This document shows, in pieces, positions 35,401 through 50,400 of a DNA stretch of 64,000 nucleotides. The stretch's first letter is position 1. Each line of letters begins with the position of its first letter. Location of the stretch: NCBI GenBank assembly GCA_942159475.1, contig OW804094.1:132976755-133040754 (forward strand), given 5' to 3'. The notes below the pieces were generated by a model that was not told the DNA's origin, ran no database searches, and saw nothing but the letters and a program-made list of their open reading frames with translations. Position numbers and translations under genes: made by a program. This DNA is from Sthenelais limicola. Taxonomy: Eukaryota; Annelida; Polychaeta; Phyllodocida; Sigalionidae.

Positions 35401-38400
35401 TTGGATCGTCCACAACCTTTTTTTCTTTGCGAGACCTTGTGTAAATACATTCCTAGAGGGCAATCGTATTGGATATCACAGTCAAAAGGTGCGTCTTTCA
35501 TTTGGTGGATGTTAATAATGAATTCTTGAATTACAAGGTCGCCTTCCCTCTTGCATTGATATTGCCCATGCCTTTGCAGGAAGGTCATCGTTTACTGGTA
35601 AAGACAGCTAAATGAAAAATATTCATTCAGTTTCTCTCCAAATACCACCAACCTGATCTCGGAATTGTTATCGCTACCCAAATCACGTCCCAGAGTTTTA
35701 AAAGGTTTTAGACAATTGTATGTCAGCAAAAAAGGGACGGTCTTATCAGTTGAATACCTTATCTCTCTGGCAAAAAATATATGGGCAGAAATCTTGATCG
35801 GTCGCATCGACCCCTATTTCAGTCTGGCCGAGCCACCTGGGAGGCTCTGACCAACGCACGGCTCTTTAGTCACATGGCAACGAACACATCAAGTATTACA
35901 GAACCTGCGTCCCAAGTTTAAAGTCTTGAAATGCTCGCAATATAATAGCCATCCAGAATCCAGCATGAGTGATAAATTGTGGCTTTATACTTCCAATGGG
36001 ATAATGTTTGACTCGTGCGACTTAAAGGGTGAGTAAATCAAGTTTAATGTTGGATGTGCAGGCACAGGATTTGCAGGCCGAAGAGAGGCGTAGGATGAAA
36101 TGGATTCGCTTTGACAGCCGGACATCGGCGAATTGCCTCGCCCAGTTTGAGCCTGGGATGGAGAAGGTCTGGAGGGTGTGGTTTGCCAGAAAACACATTT
36201 TCTTCCCGCCCCACTTCCTTGCTGCCTGAAGGCTTATTTGACGAAAGGTGGAGGAAATTATAGCCCAAGCTTTTCCAATTGGTCAGCTATGAATATCTAA
36301 GCTGATCGAGTGCCGTGTCTGAACGTCTCCCCTATGCCAGCCCACCTGTGTTTTAGTGGCAGAGGACATGTAAGGCGGTGGTATTCCGATTACCTACAAC
36401 CCTGCCTTAAGTGAGCTACCTTTTGAAGAAGCTAAGTTTACCGCGAGTGGACTAGGCAGTTTCTGGAAGAAATAAATACCAGGGAATGGACCATCTCATG
36501 TCCAATTTGTAGCACAGTTCTGTAGGGCTACGTGGGAAGTCTGGACTTATAATTATGGAATTATTTCGTAATTTATAATAGGGCTTATCATAGTTGCATT
36601 ACATATCCAGCAACTACTCTCATTTTTTAATCTTCTTCCGTTCATATAGGCTAGATACTATTTGATAGTCTGGATATAATAGTATGGCAAAGACCTACTA
36701 GTGCAGTTATTATGGAAACACGTAGATGGAGGTAGATACCAACTGAATGCATTTTAATATTTAACTAAATTCATTTTTGTATTAGGTTAAATATAGTACT
36801 GTTAGGCTATAAAGAGCTGTACCTACCTTGAAATTTTAGCAGAAAATTCACCTCTTTCTTCGTATTATACCTCATCAATTGTATTTCAACCGAATTCTGA
36901 GTAGAGATATAAACATTTTCCTCGCGTCTGTCTCCACCACAAACCACTGTCTCTCGGATGGCCACCTTTTCCCTAATAATGGCATACTTATGGCAAAATG
37001 TTCTGGTTGGCCTTTTGGCATTGATATCATTGCCGTGTAACTCCTCACCGATAGAGAAATCCAACAAAGTAATGTTGACTCGCTGGCCCTGATCCACTCG
37101 TATAGTCCAGGGGCAAGCGTCGGAGCCGAAGCCGTCCTCGGCTGCAACAAGACTCGAGAGATATCCGGAAGTTGCGCTGACATTCAACTCCCGCACTCCC
37201 GTTCCTTGTTCACAAGGTTGTGTCACACCTTCGGGTATTTCAACTGAAAAAAAGCAGAAAGGTATTGAGCGTCAGATTAGAACCATTGACATCGGCTTCA
37301 GATAAAAAACAAAGCTCGGGCATATTGGATGCACACATTCCTTTTGAGAAAGCCAGTAATGGAGGAGTGAATAGCGATTTATTCACCGCCTCCCGAGGGC
37401 ATAGAGAGTCTTGGATTCCCTCCCTTGGTACACAAACGAAGGGGATTCTCCTAAAAGGAAAGGCCAACGCTGGCCCTTCACAACTAGAAGGTCTACAGTT
37501 GCCTGTGTAAGGACATGACTGATACACGCAAACAGCTAAATGGAAGACCGCAAAACTGGCTAAAAGCTAGTGAACGACAACCCCACTTTGCCCTCTTTCG
37601 CTATTCAATAGGGACTCCCATGTTTATATCAAGAACTCTTGATTTCTTTCTGCACCTGATACTGTAATTTTATCCCCACTCACATGGCTTCATATATAGT
37701 CGCAATGGGAAGTTATAGACAGAAATGACCTCATCGCCATCTTTTCTCGCTTTAAGAAACCTTCATCCAATATCTGTATCTGTAATGTATATCAAAATAT
37801 AGCAGAACAGTATGTCTAAATCCGTGGAAATTCTCAATAATTTGTAAAATAGAGATACTGCATAGCCTCTATCGATTATCACGCCTTATTGAGTTGTCAT
37901 AATCCTAGTCATTTAGAAGGTGGGGTACTTCAAGGGCTGGAGGAAGCATATTCACAAAGATTCGGACAAGCTCGCGATGATCCATTTTCTATACGTCACC
38001 CGTGGGAGTAATGATTTCTTGCAGGCAGTAACTCATGTGAGGGAGGATGGGCTGTGGACCCCAAACCGCATTCATTTTCCACAGTCAGCCTGGGGTAGGG
38101 GGCAAATCCCTCCATAGCCCCACAGCTCTGGGACGCTCCCTCCCCCCACCTAGTAGGCCTCTGCACCTACATCTCTGGAATCCAATTTGGAGAAGGGGAG
38201 GTGGAGGCCAAAAGGTACTGAAATAAAGGCTAAGGGAGTGAAGGTTAAGAGATAGCAAGAGAAATAGAGATGGAGAATGCCAAAAAGATAGAGGGAACGT
38301 CTTCCCGAGGGAAACGAACAATATTTGGACAACGTTGATATCTTACATTGATTCCACATTGCAGGCAGAAATCCAAGCGTGCTTGTGCCGTATTTGTGTC

Positions 38401-41400
38401 GCTCCACGATTCCAGAAGGAGCAAGTTTTTTTTTGAATGGTGATTGAATAAATGTTGGGAATACATTTACGCCCGCGCGCTGCGTGTTAAAGTTCCCAGG
38501 GACCTCCCCCAATGTTATAAGAAACGTGTCGGGGCGACGTAAGCAATTCGTCTTAGAAACAGTGAAATGCCCTTTGAGCAGTATTTAATGATAGTTTAGC
38601 GGTAAGGCCATATTAAGGCAAATGTCCTTTCTCGTTTTTGGATTGTATAAAAATGAGAATCTTTTGTCGCAGAAATAATCCTTCCATGCATCGAATGGTA
38701 AATTATGGGGAATTCTGCCTACACGAGAGAGAATATTGCTTGATATGACATTCATCAGCCATGCTGGTTGTGCGATCCCCGAAGGACATCAGAGGCATTG
38801 TCTCGGATTAAGATTGGCAAGTCATGTGAAAGAGCAGGAAACATTGGAACTATGAATAGCCTCTGGTGTAACATATTCGGTGCACAATATAGAGACCTTT
38901 ATACATTGCCTCATGGTCTAGATGCTAGGTCTGCATGTATTTTCCGTGTTTGCTAAAGATTCGACCAGGGATTTGGCTCCGCAGTTCAGACTTCCAAACG
39001 CCAAGCTGGCAAAGTAATGGCTTATGTTATGGGTCACTTAGCCGTCAAGGATGGGATTTTCATCTTTGGTCAGAAGGTCAATGGTGCGTGAGGGAACGGC
39101 GGACGGTTCTCTTTAATATGAGGCTAACATATTGTGGATAGATATGTGTTTTCCCATTCAGAATAGATATAGCCATGTTTAGCTCACTGGATCCACAATT
39201 TATATCCAACTGACATTTCAATTCTCCCGAACAAAGCTATCTTCTGAGGAAAGGAGTTTTTCCATACACTTGACCAGCATGAAAGGTTCATTGGTCATTC
39301 ACAGTTGCTCGAACCCGATGTATTGTGTAACCAAAGGTCAGAGAAACAGGAATAATAAAGGGCCCACCCTGGATGCTCTGAAAGACATTTGCTTCCTCTA
39401 CTCAGTGGAATGTGACCGATCAAACTCGGCATTAGTATAAAACATAATAAATCGAGTCAATATGGATTAGTTCACCTCTCGTCGACTTCAATGTTTATAG
39501 CCTACTTTACTATATACTGGAAGAGCAACGACATTATGGGCGTATTTCTTTTGATCAAGAACTATTATTTTCAAATCCTTAATAATATAGATATAAGGTG
39601 TCATATATATAGCGAACGGTACAAAAATCACATATATTCGATTGTCGATCTAGTTTCTACGTAATTCGCAGCCAAGGTCTTTCAAAAAGGCCCTCTCCTC
39701 CTTAAACCTTGCCCGCACGGCACGGTTCTAATTTGCGTAAATTTCCCCATGTCTCTTTCCGAGCAAAAGGTTGGAATTTTCAGAGTTAGAGGACCGCCTT
39801 GTCACCAGTAAAGGGCAAACTAGTAAAGCAGGCTAGCTAAAGTCGATTAACTCCAACCATACATACACATCACACCTAATATGTATTGAAGAGGATTCTC
39901 AAGGAAATTCTATGGAGGAAATTTTCTCTCTAATTAAAATTGGCTTGCAGAGGCAGCCGATATATCACTAATCTCTTACCCAAAGACAATAGACGTGAGA
40001 CCATTTACCTACATCAGTAGCTTACAGTCTGGGAAATATGGTAAAGTGTGAATAATGATTATTGATAGTCCAAGTGCAACCATTTATAAGCGCAAACTAA
40101 TATGTTTTCACTTGCGTTCATCCATATATAATATAGTCAAGTTGGAAGCTATTGACAATATCTTATATTGGGTTTTTGCAGAGCTGCTTTATAAGGCTAT
40201 TTACTTTACAACGTTAATTTACCCTCAACACATTTTACCCTCAACAGGATTTTAGAGAATTTAAGTAAACTTGGGACGGCATACTTATTAAGCATTTTTC
40301 CGAGATCCAAAGGAGTTTAACAGAGTAACAGCCTGCCTTTAAACGAGGGCAGCAGTTCTCACAATTTAGTGTCGATCAAATTCAAAATGGCGTCGATGGA
40401 GCTAGCCTATTGGTCTACTGGGAGGGAGGGTTAGCGGGGCGTGCACCCATTAAAGCTTGCGCAAAATGTTTCTCATTCCGTTTCGTTTCGTTGAGCTCTC
40501 ATGTCTTCTTTTATCGACCTATTCTCTCAATAGAACATTAACAGATATCTGCATTATTGACCTAAGGTCTGTAATATAAATGTAGCGATGCGTTTACATA
40601 TATATATCCAATGTGGCATGATTTATCTCAGTCATCCATATTTAATTTATAAGTCAATCTTCTAATTCATTGTGCAATGTGGCCTTCCCCCCCCCCCCAA
40701 ATTAATCATGTTGTGTATTATGTCAGAGTCATCTAACAGAAACTTGTACTGTGAACCTACTTAATATGAACAAGATAAGACGAGAGTACTTGTATGACAA
40801 CGCAATCAGATTTATTTATTTTTCCGAGCGTACACAGTCGTATTCCAGCTGTTGAAATAAATTATATATGGAGAAGAACATTAAGGAGTTTATTTTCTCA
40901 TTCTATTTTATACAGACGCCAGCGATAACCCCGAGGAGTATTTTATACCCTATACAAAAAGTTTCCCTCGAATGGAACTCACATTCTTTTATTTAGTCTC
41001 AAGCTTCTGTTGATCTCAATCCCTTGCCGCTTCATCCCTACTTACCCTACTAAGGATAATCTGTTAATTGGCTGATCCACTAAGCTCTTGAGACTACGGT
41101 GAGATAATCCCTTCCGACATTTCCCTTCAATCATCGCAAATTCCCCCTCTTAATGTTAATCCCTTCTAGTCTGGGATCAATTACGTCTCTTTTATTGCTT
41201 TGTCCTGTATTTACCTACTCCTTGTAGAAGCGTCGCGTTTTGGCCATCATTACATTGAGATTCCCTTCTGGCTTATGGTAATAGAGTCGTAACAATGGCT
41301 AGATGGGTGTATCTTTTCTATCCAGTACCCTATCTATAGAAAAATGGCAATACATCTATTCCCTCATAACCCTTTCTACAATGATTATTGCACAGTAATG

Positions 41401-44400
41401 TTCAATTATAAGCACGCGCGGACTCGCATGACATCATGTTAAAGATTATGATGATTATTGCTGTAAAGTATTTCCGAATATTGATGTAGCATCTGTGGAC
41501 GTTTAGGTGTCACTAACTGTTACTATCTATAGCTATACTGTACATGGGCTAACGCTAACCTCTGTCCCAAAGCAAGACCCCAGTGTCTGTGTATTATTCA
41601 TAGGGTACGAATCGGCAGTATTCATTTATTATCCACGCCCGACTGGTAATGATGCGAACACTAAGTCATGTATCTATTATTTACTTTCCCTGGTCTATAT
41701 AGCCTCGCTCCTCCGAGCACTCCAAATGTCTCCTAGTATTCAATCCACATATCCTGAAGACAACCCTCAAGTTTCATCGACAACATGTAGAGATATAGAG
41801 TATATTGACATTACTTAAAAACGACTGAACTAAATAACGCTATCCTTATATATATACCTATCAGCTCAGGGTATGTTAATGATGCCAGACACAATGGCAT
41901 AAAACTACTAATTACTTCCAAGACGGGACTCAGATGCACAACTTAAGTACTATTAAGTCATGGTCATGACGCTTAACTAACACACCCGAACACCATTATA
42001 CAACTTCTCTAACCCTAACGGGACCATCTTTCAGGCCATTAACATTTAAAATTTAGTGAGAGTCATATTTAGGTGGCCTTATTCAGAGATGCACTAAAAC
42101 GCCCAAAGCTGCATCAGACTAATGGAGTTCATGACCTTTACATAGACCACTAGCCTTACATGCTGTCGACTAAGTTACACATTGTTTATAGGTAGGTTTT
42201 CCCGCGTTACTCGCAGTAATAATGTTCCTTTTTTCTGACCAGGTAAAGGCAAGCACTATTAGCTCGAGAATTGTGGCGTTAGTTGCGACCTGATTATTTA
42301 ATTTTTGTAGAATTCAAATGAAATATGGACGCATAATATATAGTGTATGTACATGTGTTGATTTGGATAGCATGCATATAACTTTACAATATTCTCGATA
42401 TTGCTTTGGGCAACAATATGGATTTCGTATTATGAGAACATAAAAAGAAATCTATGGCGCAATATAAGAAACATAAGCCATGTCCTATAAAACACAAACA
42501 GCCCGTACAGTAGTCATCGATATCATATGTAATTTGAGGTCAAAATCGCAGTGAAATCAAACTCTCAAGTTTAGGATTTGTTAACGCGCTATTGCTTTCC
42601 TCGCTGTTGAACACATTCTTGGTCATACTTGTAATTTTGAGGCATTTTATTGCGTATCTTCTAACCATGCCTGCTTCCCTATTAGCTCAGCATACCCGAG
42701 GGTATTGTTCCGGATCAATTCCGCTCATTCCAGAATCAATTTCTCCGACTAAATGCAACCATTACAATTTTTATTTCATCATCCGATTGTACTAAATTAC
42801 CCCCTTACCAGCTGTCCCTCCTTTAGTTCTAAGCAGAAGATGGCTGAGGAATTTCATGTTAGATCGATTTCACATCATGTTGAATATTCAGGGGGAAACA
42901 CCCCTGGTTTGATTGGCCTAGTTCGGTATTCTGAATGATTACTTTGTCTCTTTGGGTAGATAAAATTTCCACAAGAATAATCTTTAATTCTATCAATGCT
43001 TGCATCTGATAAAAAACGAATTTATCATTTGCGGTTAAATCAAAATTAACGTTTGTTTCAGTTTTGCGCCATTCATTGGGTTTTTTGTCCAAGAGAATTG
43101 ATTAAATCAAGCTCTGACTGAGACGGCATCAGCGTCTGAATCGTTTTACAGTCATTTAAATCAGGCTTATTCATTGTCAGAGGAAGGGGAATAAAATGCA
43201 TTAGAAGCACACATACATTTACTGATGTCTATATTTGTTTAATTTATTCTTGTCGCATTTCTTTTCTAAATAAACTGACAGACGGGAGAAGAATATTTTA
43301 TAGGTACGAAATTATCTCTACCAATGTCGTTTCTCATGGTTCGTTTCTAGTAGAATATTAGATATTCCCTGTTGTTACAGCATTGCTCCTGTTAGGGGTA
43401 TTGGTTGAACATGATTCTTGTTTAATGAAAACGGATGAAGCTCTATGTATCATATTTTATCATATTTAACAGGCCATTCTGTGCATCTATAGCCACCGAT
43501 AATCTCATCCCTACTGCCAGGGACAGGAAATATTTATGAATTGATCATTTCAAACCGAAATATAATGCGGATATGCGATTATATTTGCTCTATTTCACCA
43601 GGATATATAGATCCATACTCATCTCGGAGTTATATGATTGGATGCTCGGCTTGTTAATTACAGATTTAGGAGTTCAAATATGACCAAAGGTCTGACATGA
43701 ATGTCAATTCCATTTTTAAGTGGGCGCTTTTTCGTAAGAATCCGTTTCAATACAATTCTATAATGAATCACTACCTCCAGCAGTCATGGCATATGCAATA
43801 TTACATCAAGAATACATATTTATGCCTTAGCAAACAATGAATCCTATCTGTCTTGTTCATGATTAAAAGTGTGAAATACACAGTCTGCTAGCTAACATCA
43901 AAGGACTAAACCATGAAAGTAAATTACATTGAACCAATGTAAAAGCTGTAACATAAGTTCCTTAGTAGTGTCCAATTGTTGTGTTGTTCTAAGGCCGGGA
44001 GAATAGACCTCGTACTAGCATTTGAACACGATAAATTTGTTTACAGAAACGGACATATTTGACATGGCATAAATAAACAAGCAAACTAGAAAATGAACTA
44101 ATCGTGGGGCATTTTTATCAAGCATGTACTTGGGCAGTCAAACTAGACTAGAGCCTCGTATTTATAGGATTGCCCTCTCATAAAACTACTTTGTAGCCTC
44201 CGACCATGTGACCTACAAAGATTAATTCCTGGACTGCAAGCCCATAAATCATGGTATGTTTCTTTGGGGTGAGGGAAAGAATGCATCAATATGTAGACCT
44301 GGCATGCACGAACGGAGAGAAATGTTGGAAACCATATTGTGAGCCCGAGCACGTGGGAATAAATCCATTGGCATAATGGATTATAAAAAGCGAGTCTTTA

Positions 44401-47400
44401 GTAAAACGGCTACCAGAGTACGCGTCCCCTTTAGTAATATCAATGATGAAACAACACGTATATATTTACTGCTGTTGGGAGTGCTGCTCTAGGTGATAGC
44501 CTAGCCAAGAACAGAAGCTATCCTGACAATATGGCCCCGCAAACCCATATATGAGCTCACGAATATTACTCTGGGGGGATAAAATAAGCCCACGAACCTC
44601 CTACATGGCCCCATCACACGATATGCCCGCACGCTATGCTTGCAGTAATTTGACTATAAAAATTCCAAATGAGTCACCAATGGGATAACGTTATGTCGCT
44701 GGACCACCCCCTTTATCACAATCAAAATATATATAAAATCTGCAGTCATCGCATTAACGGGTGATTGTTGTCATAAAAATTCCATACGATTTGATTAAGG
44801 GACCGTTTCAATATTAAATACGATTCCAATGTGTATACTATAACTGTTGAAAGATTCTTGTTTTCCCTGCTAAAAGCTCTTCGAAGTTTTTTCGTGGAGG
44901 GTCTTTCCGTTTACCTACTTAGATTTGTAATCGAGTTGACCAATAGCAGTAAGTGAAGGCCTCGCCAAATAACCTTTTCCTCTGCTTACTTACTTCCATG
45001 AATGCTCTTAATCTGGGTATCCAGTCTGTCACGTATAAGGGATTTAAGGGTATTTACAAGGGTAACGGGACATCGGGACTGACCTTCCTTCCTCCCTTTT
45101 ACGTTAAAGTTGCTTTCATGAAAGGGCGTAGATATACTTTTTGACATGGTCTAATGTCAGCCTGCATCGTTTCCCTAATGATGATTCTTCTTAGAGACAG
45201 ACATAAGGATTGACAAGACTTACCTTTCGTACACACGTAACTGGAATCCAAGTATGAAGAAAAATCCTTAGGGCACGGCTTCAACTGCCTCATATACTCC
45301 GTGGGCACAGCAAATTTACAGGTTCTACGTCCAGAGCACATGGTATCCAAATGGCTAAGCATATCCTTGCTACAACTCACGTAACCATAATTCTTGCTAA
45401 CACAACGGCCCAATTGCATCCGGCCGTAACGAGCGGACTTCATCAAAATCACTTCATCGTCAGCACACGTGGCATTAAAGGTCTCCCACTGGCAGTACTC
45501 CTGCACAGCTGAAAAGAGAAAGGACGTTTCCCATAATTAGATATAGATAGCAAAAGACAGGCAGTGTACATGTGAGAATATATTGGCGCTAACGCAAGCC
45601 AGAACGGCCTGGAACACGATCCGTGACATTATCCTATCGTGGCGTGGAGGGTATCAATTTTAAGACTCGTAAATTAGCCGCCCCCAATATTGTGGTCCCC
45701 AACCCTACATTTGGTTAATACCAAGATTAGAGAGTGCCATAGTATAGTTGTTTTAGATGAGTATTATCATGTCGTGGAGGGTAACAGAGTTCCAGAACGA
45801 GGATGCTGTTGTCACGGAGGAAATAGTTCTCCCAGAGCTTTGCAATTCTACTAAGCACACAAACGAGTATTGATATTAGCTTGTCTAAAATGGATTCGAG
45901 GACTATTTATGCCATGAATTCCTATGTGGTAGAGGACTAATATCATTGTGCATTGAAGCTTCATCTTTACTCTATCTTTAATGGAATTGATTCTGCGTTT
46001 TAACAGGGCCCTCATCTATAAGTATAATTAAAAAGGTAAATAGATATGATGTACGGTATTTCCCTAGATGAATTAAATTTGCTTGGAAGTAATAGGAAAG
46101 GAAAAGCAAATGAAAAAACAAGGTGGAAGTTTAGGCCGGTAATTAATCACAATCTCCTAGGATTGAAGGCGCAATTTCGTGCAGTAAAATAATGTAAGCT
46201 TTCAAAGTAAAAAGAAAGAAAAAACAAATGGAAAAGCAATGTGAAGAACGATGAATAATCACAATCTCCTAGCATCAAAGGGTCAATTTCATGCAGTAAA
46301 ATAGGAACAAGTAATAGGAAAGGAAAAGCAAATAGAAAAACATTGTTGAAGTTAAACAACCGACCCACGATGTATTAAGAATGGATTATGTGAATGTGCA
46401 CGGCGTCGGTGGTGGTATATGTTTTACCTTGCTCCCAAAATATCCTAATATCCTATTGTAGTATTTGTGAATGACTGGGCTGTGAGATTTATTTTAATTC
46501 GACTATTACATAATTGCTGTATCTGTGTAATCCAACATATTAATAATTAATACTTCTTGTATCATCAAACTGAAAATTTGATTTATCACATTATAAATGC
46601 TAGATAGTATTTGTATTGTATTTAAATTCTCTATCGTTAAAAATTATTTTGTAGTTCAGGCTGCTCTGAGAATATTCGCACCTGCGTATGAAAATGTTCA
46701 TTGTCCTGAATAAAATATTTCCAAATCCAGATAACATTATATGTTTTCTGGACTACCATGGAATTATCATTGTATGAAAATGGATCCAATAAAATTTGTT
46801 AAAAAAAAAAATCAAATCAAATCAAACCAAGGGATAGTCACAATCTGCTCGGATAGTAGGGTCAATTTCATGCAGTGGAATAATTTATGCTCTCGATGTA
46901 AAAAAAAAAAAAAGAAAAAAAAAAGGGAAACAAACGAAAAAGCCAGGTGGAAGTTTAGACTGATAGTCACAATCTCCTAGGATGGAAGGGTTAATTTCAT
47001 GCAGTAAAATGATTTATGCTCTCGGTGTAAAAAGAAAGGGAAACAAATGAAAAAGCAAGGTGGAAGCTTAGACCGATAGTCACAATCTCCTAGGATGGAA
47101 GGGGCAATTTCATGCAGTAAAATGATTTATGCTCTCGATGTAAAAAGAAAGGAAAACAAATGAAAAACAAGGTGGAAGTTTAGACTGATAGTCACAATCT
47201 CCTAGGATTAAAGGGGCAATTTCATGCAGTAAAATGATTTATGCTTTCAAAGTAAAAAGAAAGGAAAAAAACAAGGCGGAAGATAAACCAATAAAATTTC
47301 ATAATATGGAGGTGCAACTTTAACCACCTCCCCTCTGGCTACTTTAACTTTTTTAAATGCAGGTCTTAACCAACAAATAAGCCAGTGAACCTTGTAGGAA

Positions 47401-50400
47401 GGAGCTCGCCACCCCTCTACACCTACAGGACCAGCTCAACAACAACTCTTAGGATTAAAGGTGTGGAATTATTAATGCTTTACAAGTAAAAAGACCAAGA
47501 GAAGCAAATGGAAAAAAACAAGGTGGAAGTATAGACCGATGAAAAGCCACAATAACCTAGGATCGAAGGGGCAATTTCGTGCAGTAAAATAGCTCAGACT
47601 AGAATCTAGGCCCGCAGTTGAATTGGAAATATACCATACGTGTACTAATTCTTTCCATAAAAATACTAGGGAAACTATTTTTTGATATTCACTCCAGACC
47701 TCATACCGGTTATTGATAATAGAGTGCTGATTCATAACAGACTTTTAAAAGATAAATTGATTTTTTTCCTTCTTGTTCGCTTTCGCAAATTTGAGGGTCT
47801 GTATCCTACTGAGGAAACAATAGCACGTATTGGTAGTCCCCATAATAATCATCGCGAGGTAGGATTGATCATTTATTGGATTGGTTACAAAGGAGAACGG
47901 CATTGGAATGTTTCTAATTGAATACAAACATTTAATGAGGTAAAATATTGCGAGGGGAAATTAAATTGAGATCAGCAGATGGTTGTTTGTTCAACACTTT
48001 ATACCGAGGAGTGAGAAAATGAAGAAAAGCGTCTATTATAAGAGTGGAACAATGGAACAATTTACTCGCTTCTATTTGGAATGTAAATGGTATTGTGCCT
48101 CTCGAGAAAAATCTAAAAACGTTGTATTGGGATAGGCTGCGTAATAATGAGACGTCGAGTAATTGGTATTTAGAATAATAAAATAATAATTATTCTCACT
48201 GGTTTATGATTTGGCATTAGTACGGTAAATAAAGCAGATATTATGCATACTACCAGAAGAAACCTAGCGACTAGACGATGACAATGTTGGAATTTTAAAT
48301 TTTAAACATTTATTGTTTTACCCTATCAGTGTAAAATTTTGTAGACCAAGCTAAAAAGGGTGGAGATCTCTTGTGAAGACGTTCTGAAATAAAACGTATG
48401 AAATATTCCACTGCATGGAATTCTAAGTGGCACCACTTCTAACTCTTAGACGTCCATGCGTATTATAAATTGAGAGCCCTTATTTTGAAATATTTTCAAA
48501 AGTAATATAACAACGCATTCTTCTAATTGAGAAGTAGATTGACACCAATTTACGATTGTAAAATTGGCTGAGAATGGGTTTATGAGAGTTGAATGAAATG
48601 GAATAAGTGACAACATGCCTTTCGCAGAACTAGAATTGAAAGTTTTAAGCCTTTGTCAAAAGGAAGATATATATCATTAAACAAAATAACATGAATATCC
48701 ATATCTCTGTGATATGCCATGACAAAGACATTTGGATCTGATCACGTCTATTGTCCCTTTAGTGTCTTAAGGAAAGGGCTTATCTGTCTGGTGAGCGATC
48801 AATATAATATGACCTCCTCGGTGGCACATTAATATTGATATAAAATCCCTTTCAAAAGATGAAGGTGGTTCTCTATTTGATGAGTCAATGTTTAAACACT
48901 GGGGTCAAATGCTCAAGAGAGGGAGGTTACTGTTGGTATGGTCCATGGACACATCTTGAGGAGCCACCTCCTTATCTCATGGTCACATGTGGCATGGAGC
49001 ACTCTGTCGGAGAAGATCTTCGAGTATAATAAATTAACTCTACTCTAGAGCGAGCAAGGATCTCTAGTGCATCGGCTTCATGTATCTAGAAGGGGGTACT
49101 CGAGCTCGAGTTGAAAGGTCAATCCAATCATTGCTCAGATGTAGGTAACTTATCGCTAAGGCAAAGGGGGTAGGCGATATGAGAATGGCTCTCAGGGGCA
49201 TATTTTCACTGTCCTCCTATACGCTTCCAAGTAATTTTTCAAGGGCTTATAAGGTCGGTCTCAGCCTGGCCCTGTTAGGCGTGGACTTGATCATGGGTAA
49301 TATATATCTCCGATATATATATATATTATATAATATATACTATATAATATATATATAATAAATATTAAATATTATATAGATATACAATCACCCTGTAGGC
49401 TGACAATCATTGTCACATAAAGGTCGCAATTACATTTCTAAATGCTTCTTATTGTGTACAACATGCTCTAATGATTCTCAGGATAATTTGGTTCTTATGG
49501 TCTGAAACCTTTACCACCTGGAATACTATCATGAAGTACAGAAAAGGAAATTATTTCATTCGGTTTAGAACATCATAGAGCTGTCTAGATTCCAGGGGCG
49601 ATGTGAGGCGTGGGCTTATGGAATGTTCTTTTTACAGTGAGATGGCAGGCATCAAGACGGGGACGTAATATGTCTCCAGCAGTAGAAGTATGGTATGTTC
49701 CTCTAAGCTTCACGGATCACGTCGACCTTGGGAATTTATTAAGCGCCAGGATCCCTTTGTATTCTAAGATATCTCTGAGCTGTGTAATGAAGCCATGCCC
49801 TTCCATGGCCTTCTTCCTTTGCCCTTTCCGATGAAAATGGAGTAGTCCTCTCACTTCCCTGCCTTGAACTCTGTCCTGCATTAGGGTACGGCTCCTGAGC
49901 CAATCAGCCCTCCCCTTAATTGGTGCCTTTGGTCTGTATGTAGGCCAGAGGGCATCGGAAGAGGGCTGTCATGTGACCAGACAGTAAGGACTTTATTGGT
50001 TGTCTGTTGCATCGACCTAGCTCAGTGCGGATCATTGGCTTATCCATATTATTGTGTGTCGTAGAATGGGATAGGCACGATACATCAGTATCATATATAC
50101 CATGCAGCTAGCTCCCAACATTTGAGTTATACTGACCTATCAGCAAAGCTCAGGCGGGGATTATGTATTGAACGGGTATTGATGCCGAAATAGCTATAAA
50201 CCCCACCTGTTAACCAGTCTTTGCCCACTAATACCCATAATTGAATTATCCCTGATGATGTGCTACAGATATAGGGAATGACTGTTCGCCTGTCTCACTG
50301 CAGTGATCACTGACAAAATCCATGTTTTCGTTGTGTATGATCAGAATCGTTGCTGGAATTAAGCGCAGTAAACTTTAGACGTACATTTTGAGTTCTTTTG

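Noticed and set aside
40387..40437. ATGGCGTCGATGGAG start-like sequence
   Set aside because: Attractive context, but it stops after 16 codons with no consensus donor.
46147..47735. Two minus-strand ORFs sharing an FTARNC...DPR phrase
   Set aside because: The shared peptide is the translation of the 112 bp minisatellite unit, not a conserved protein domain.
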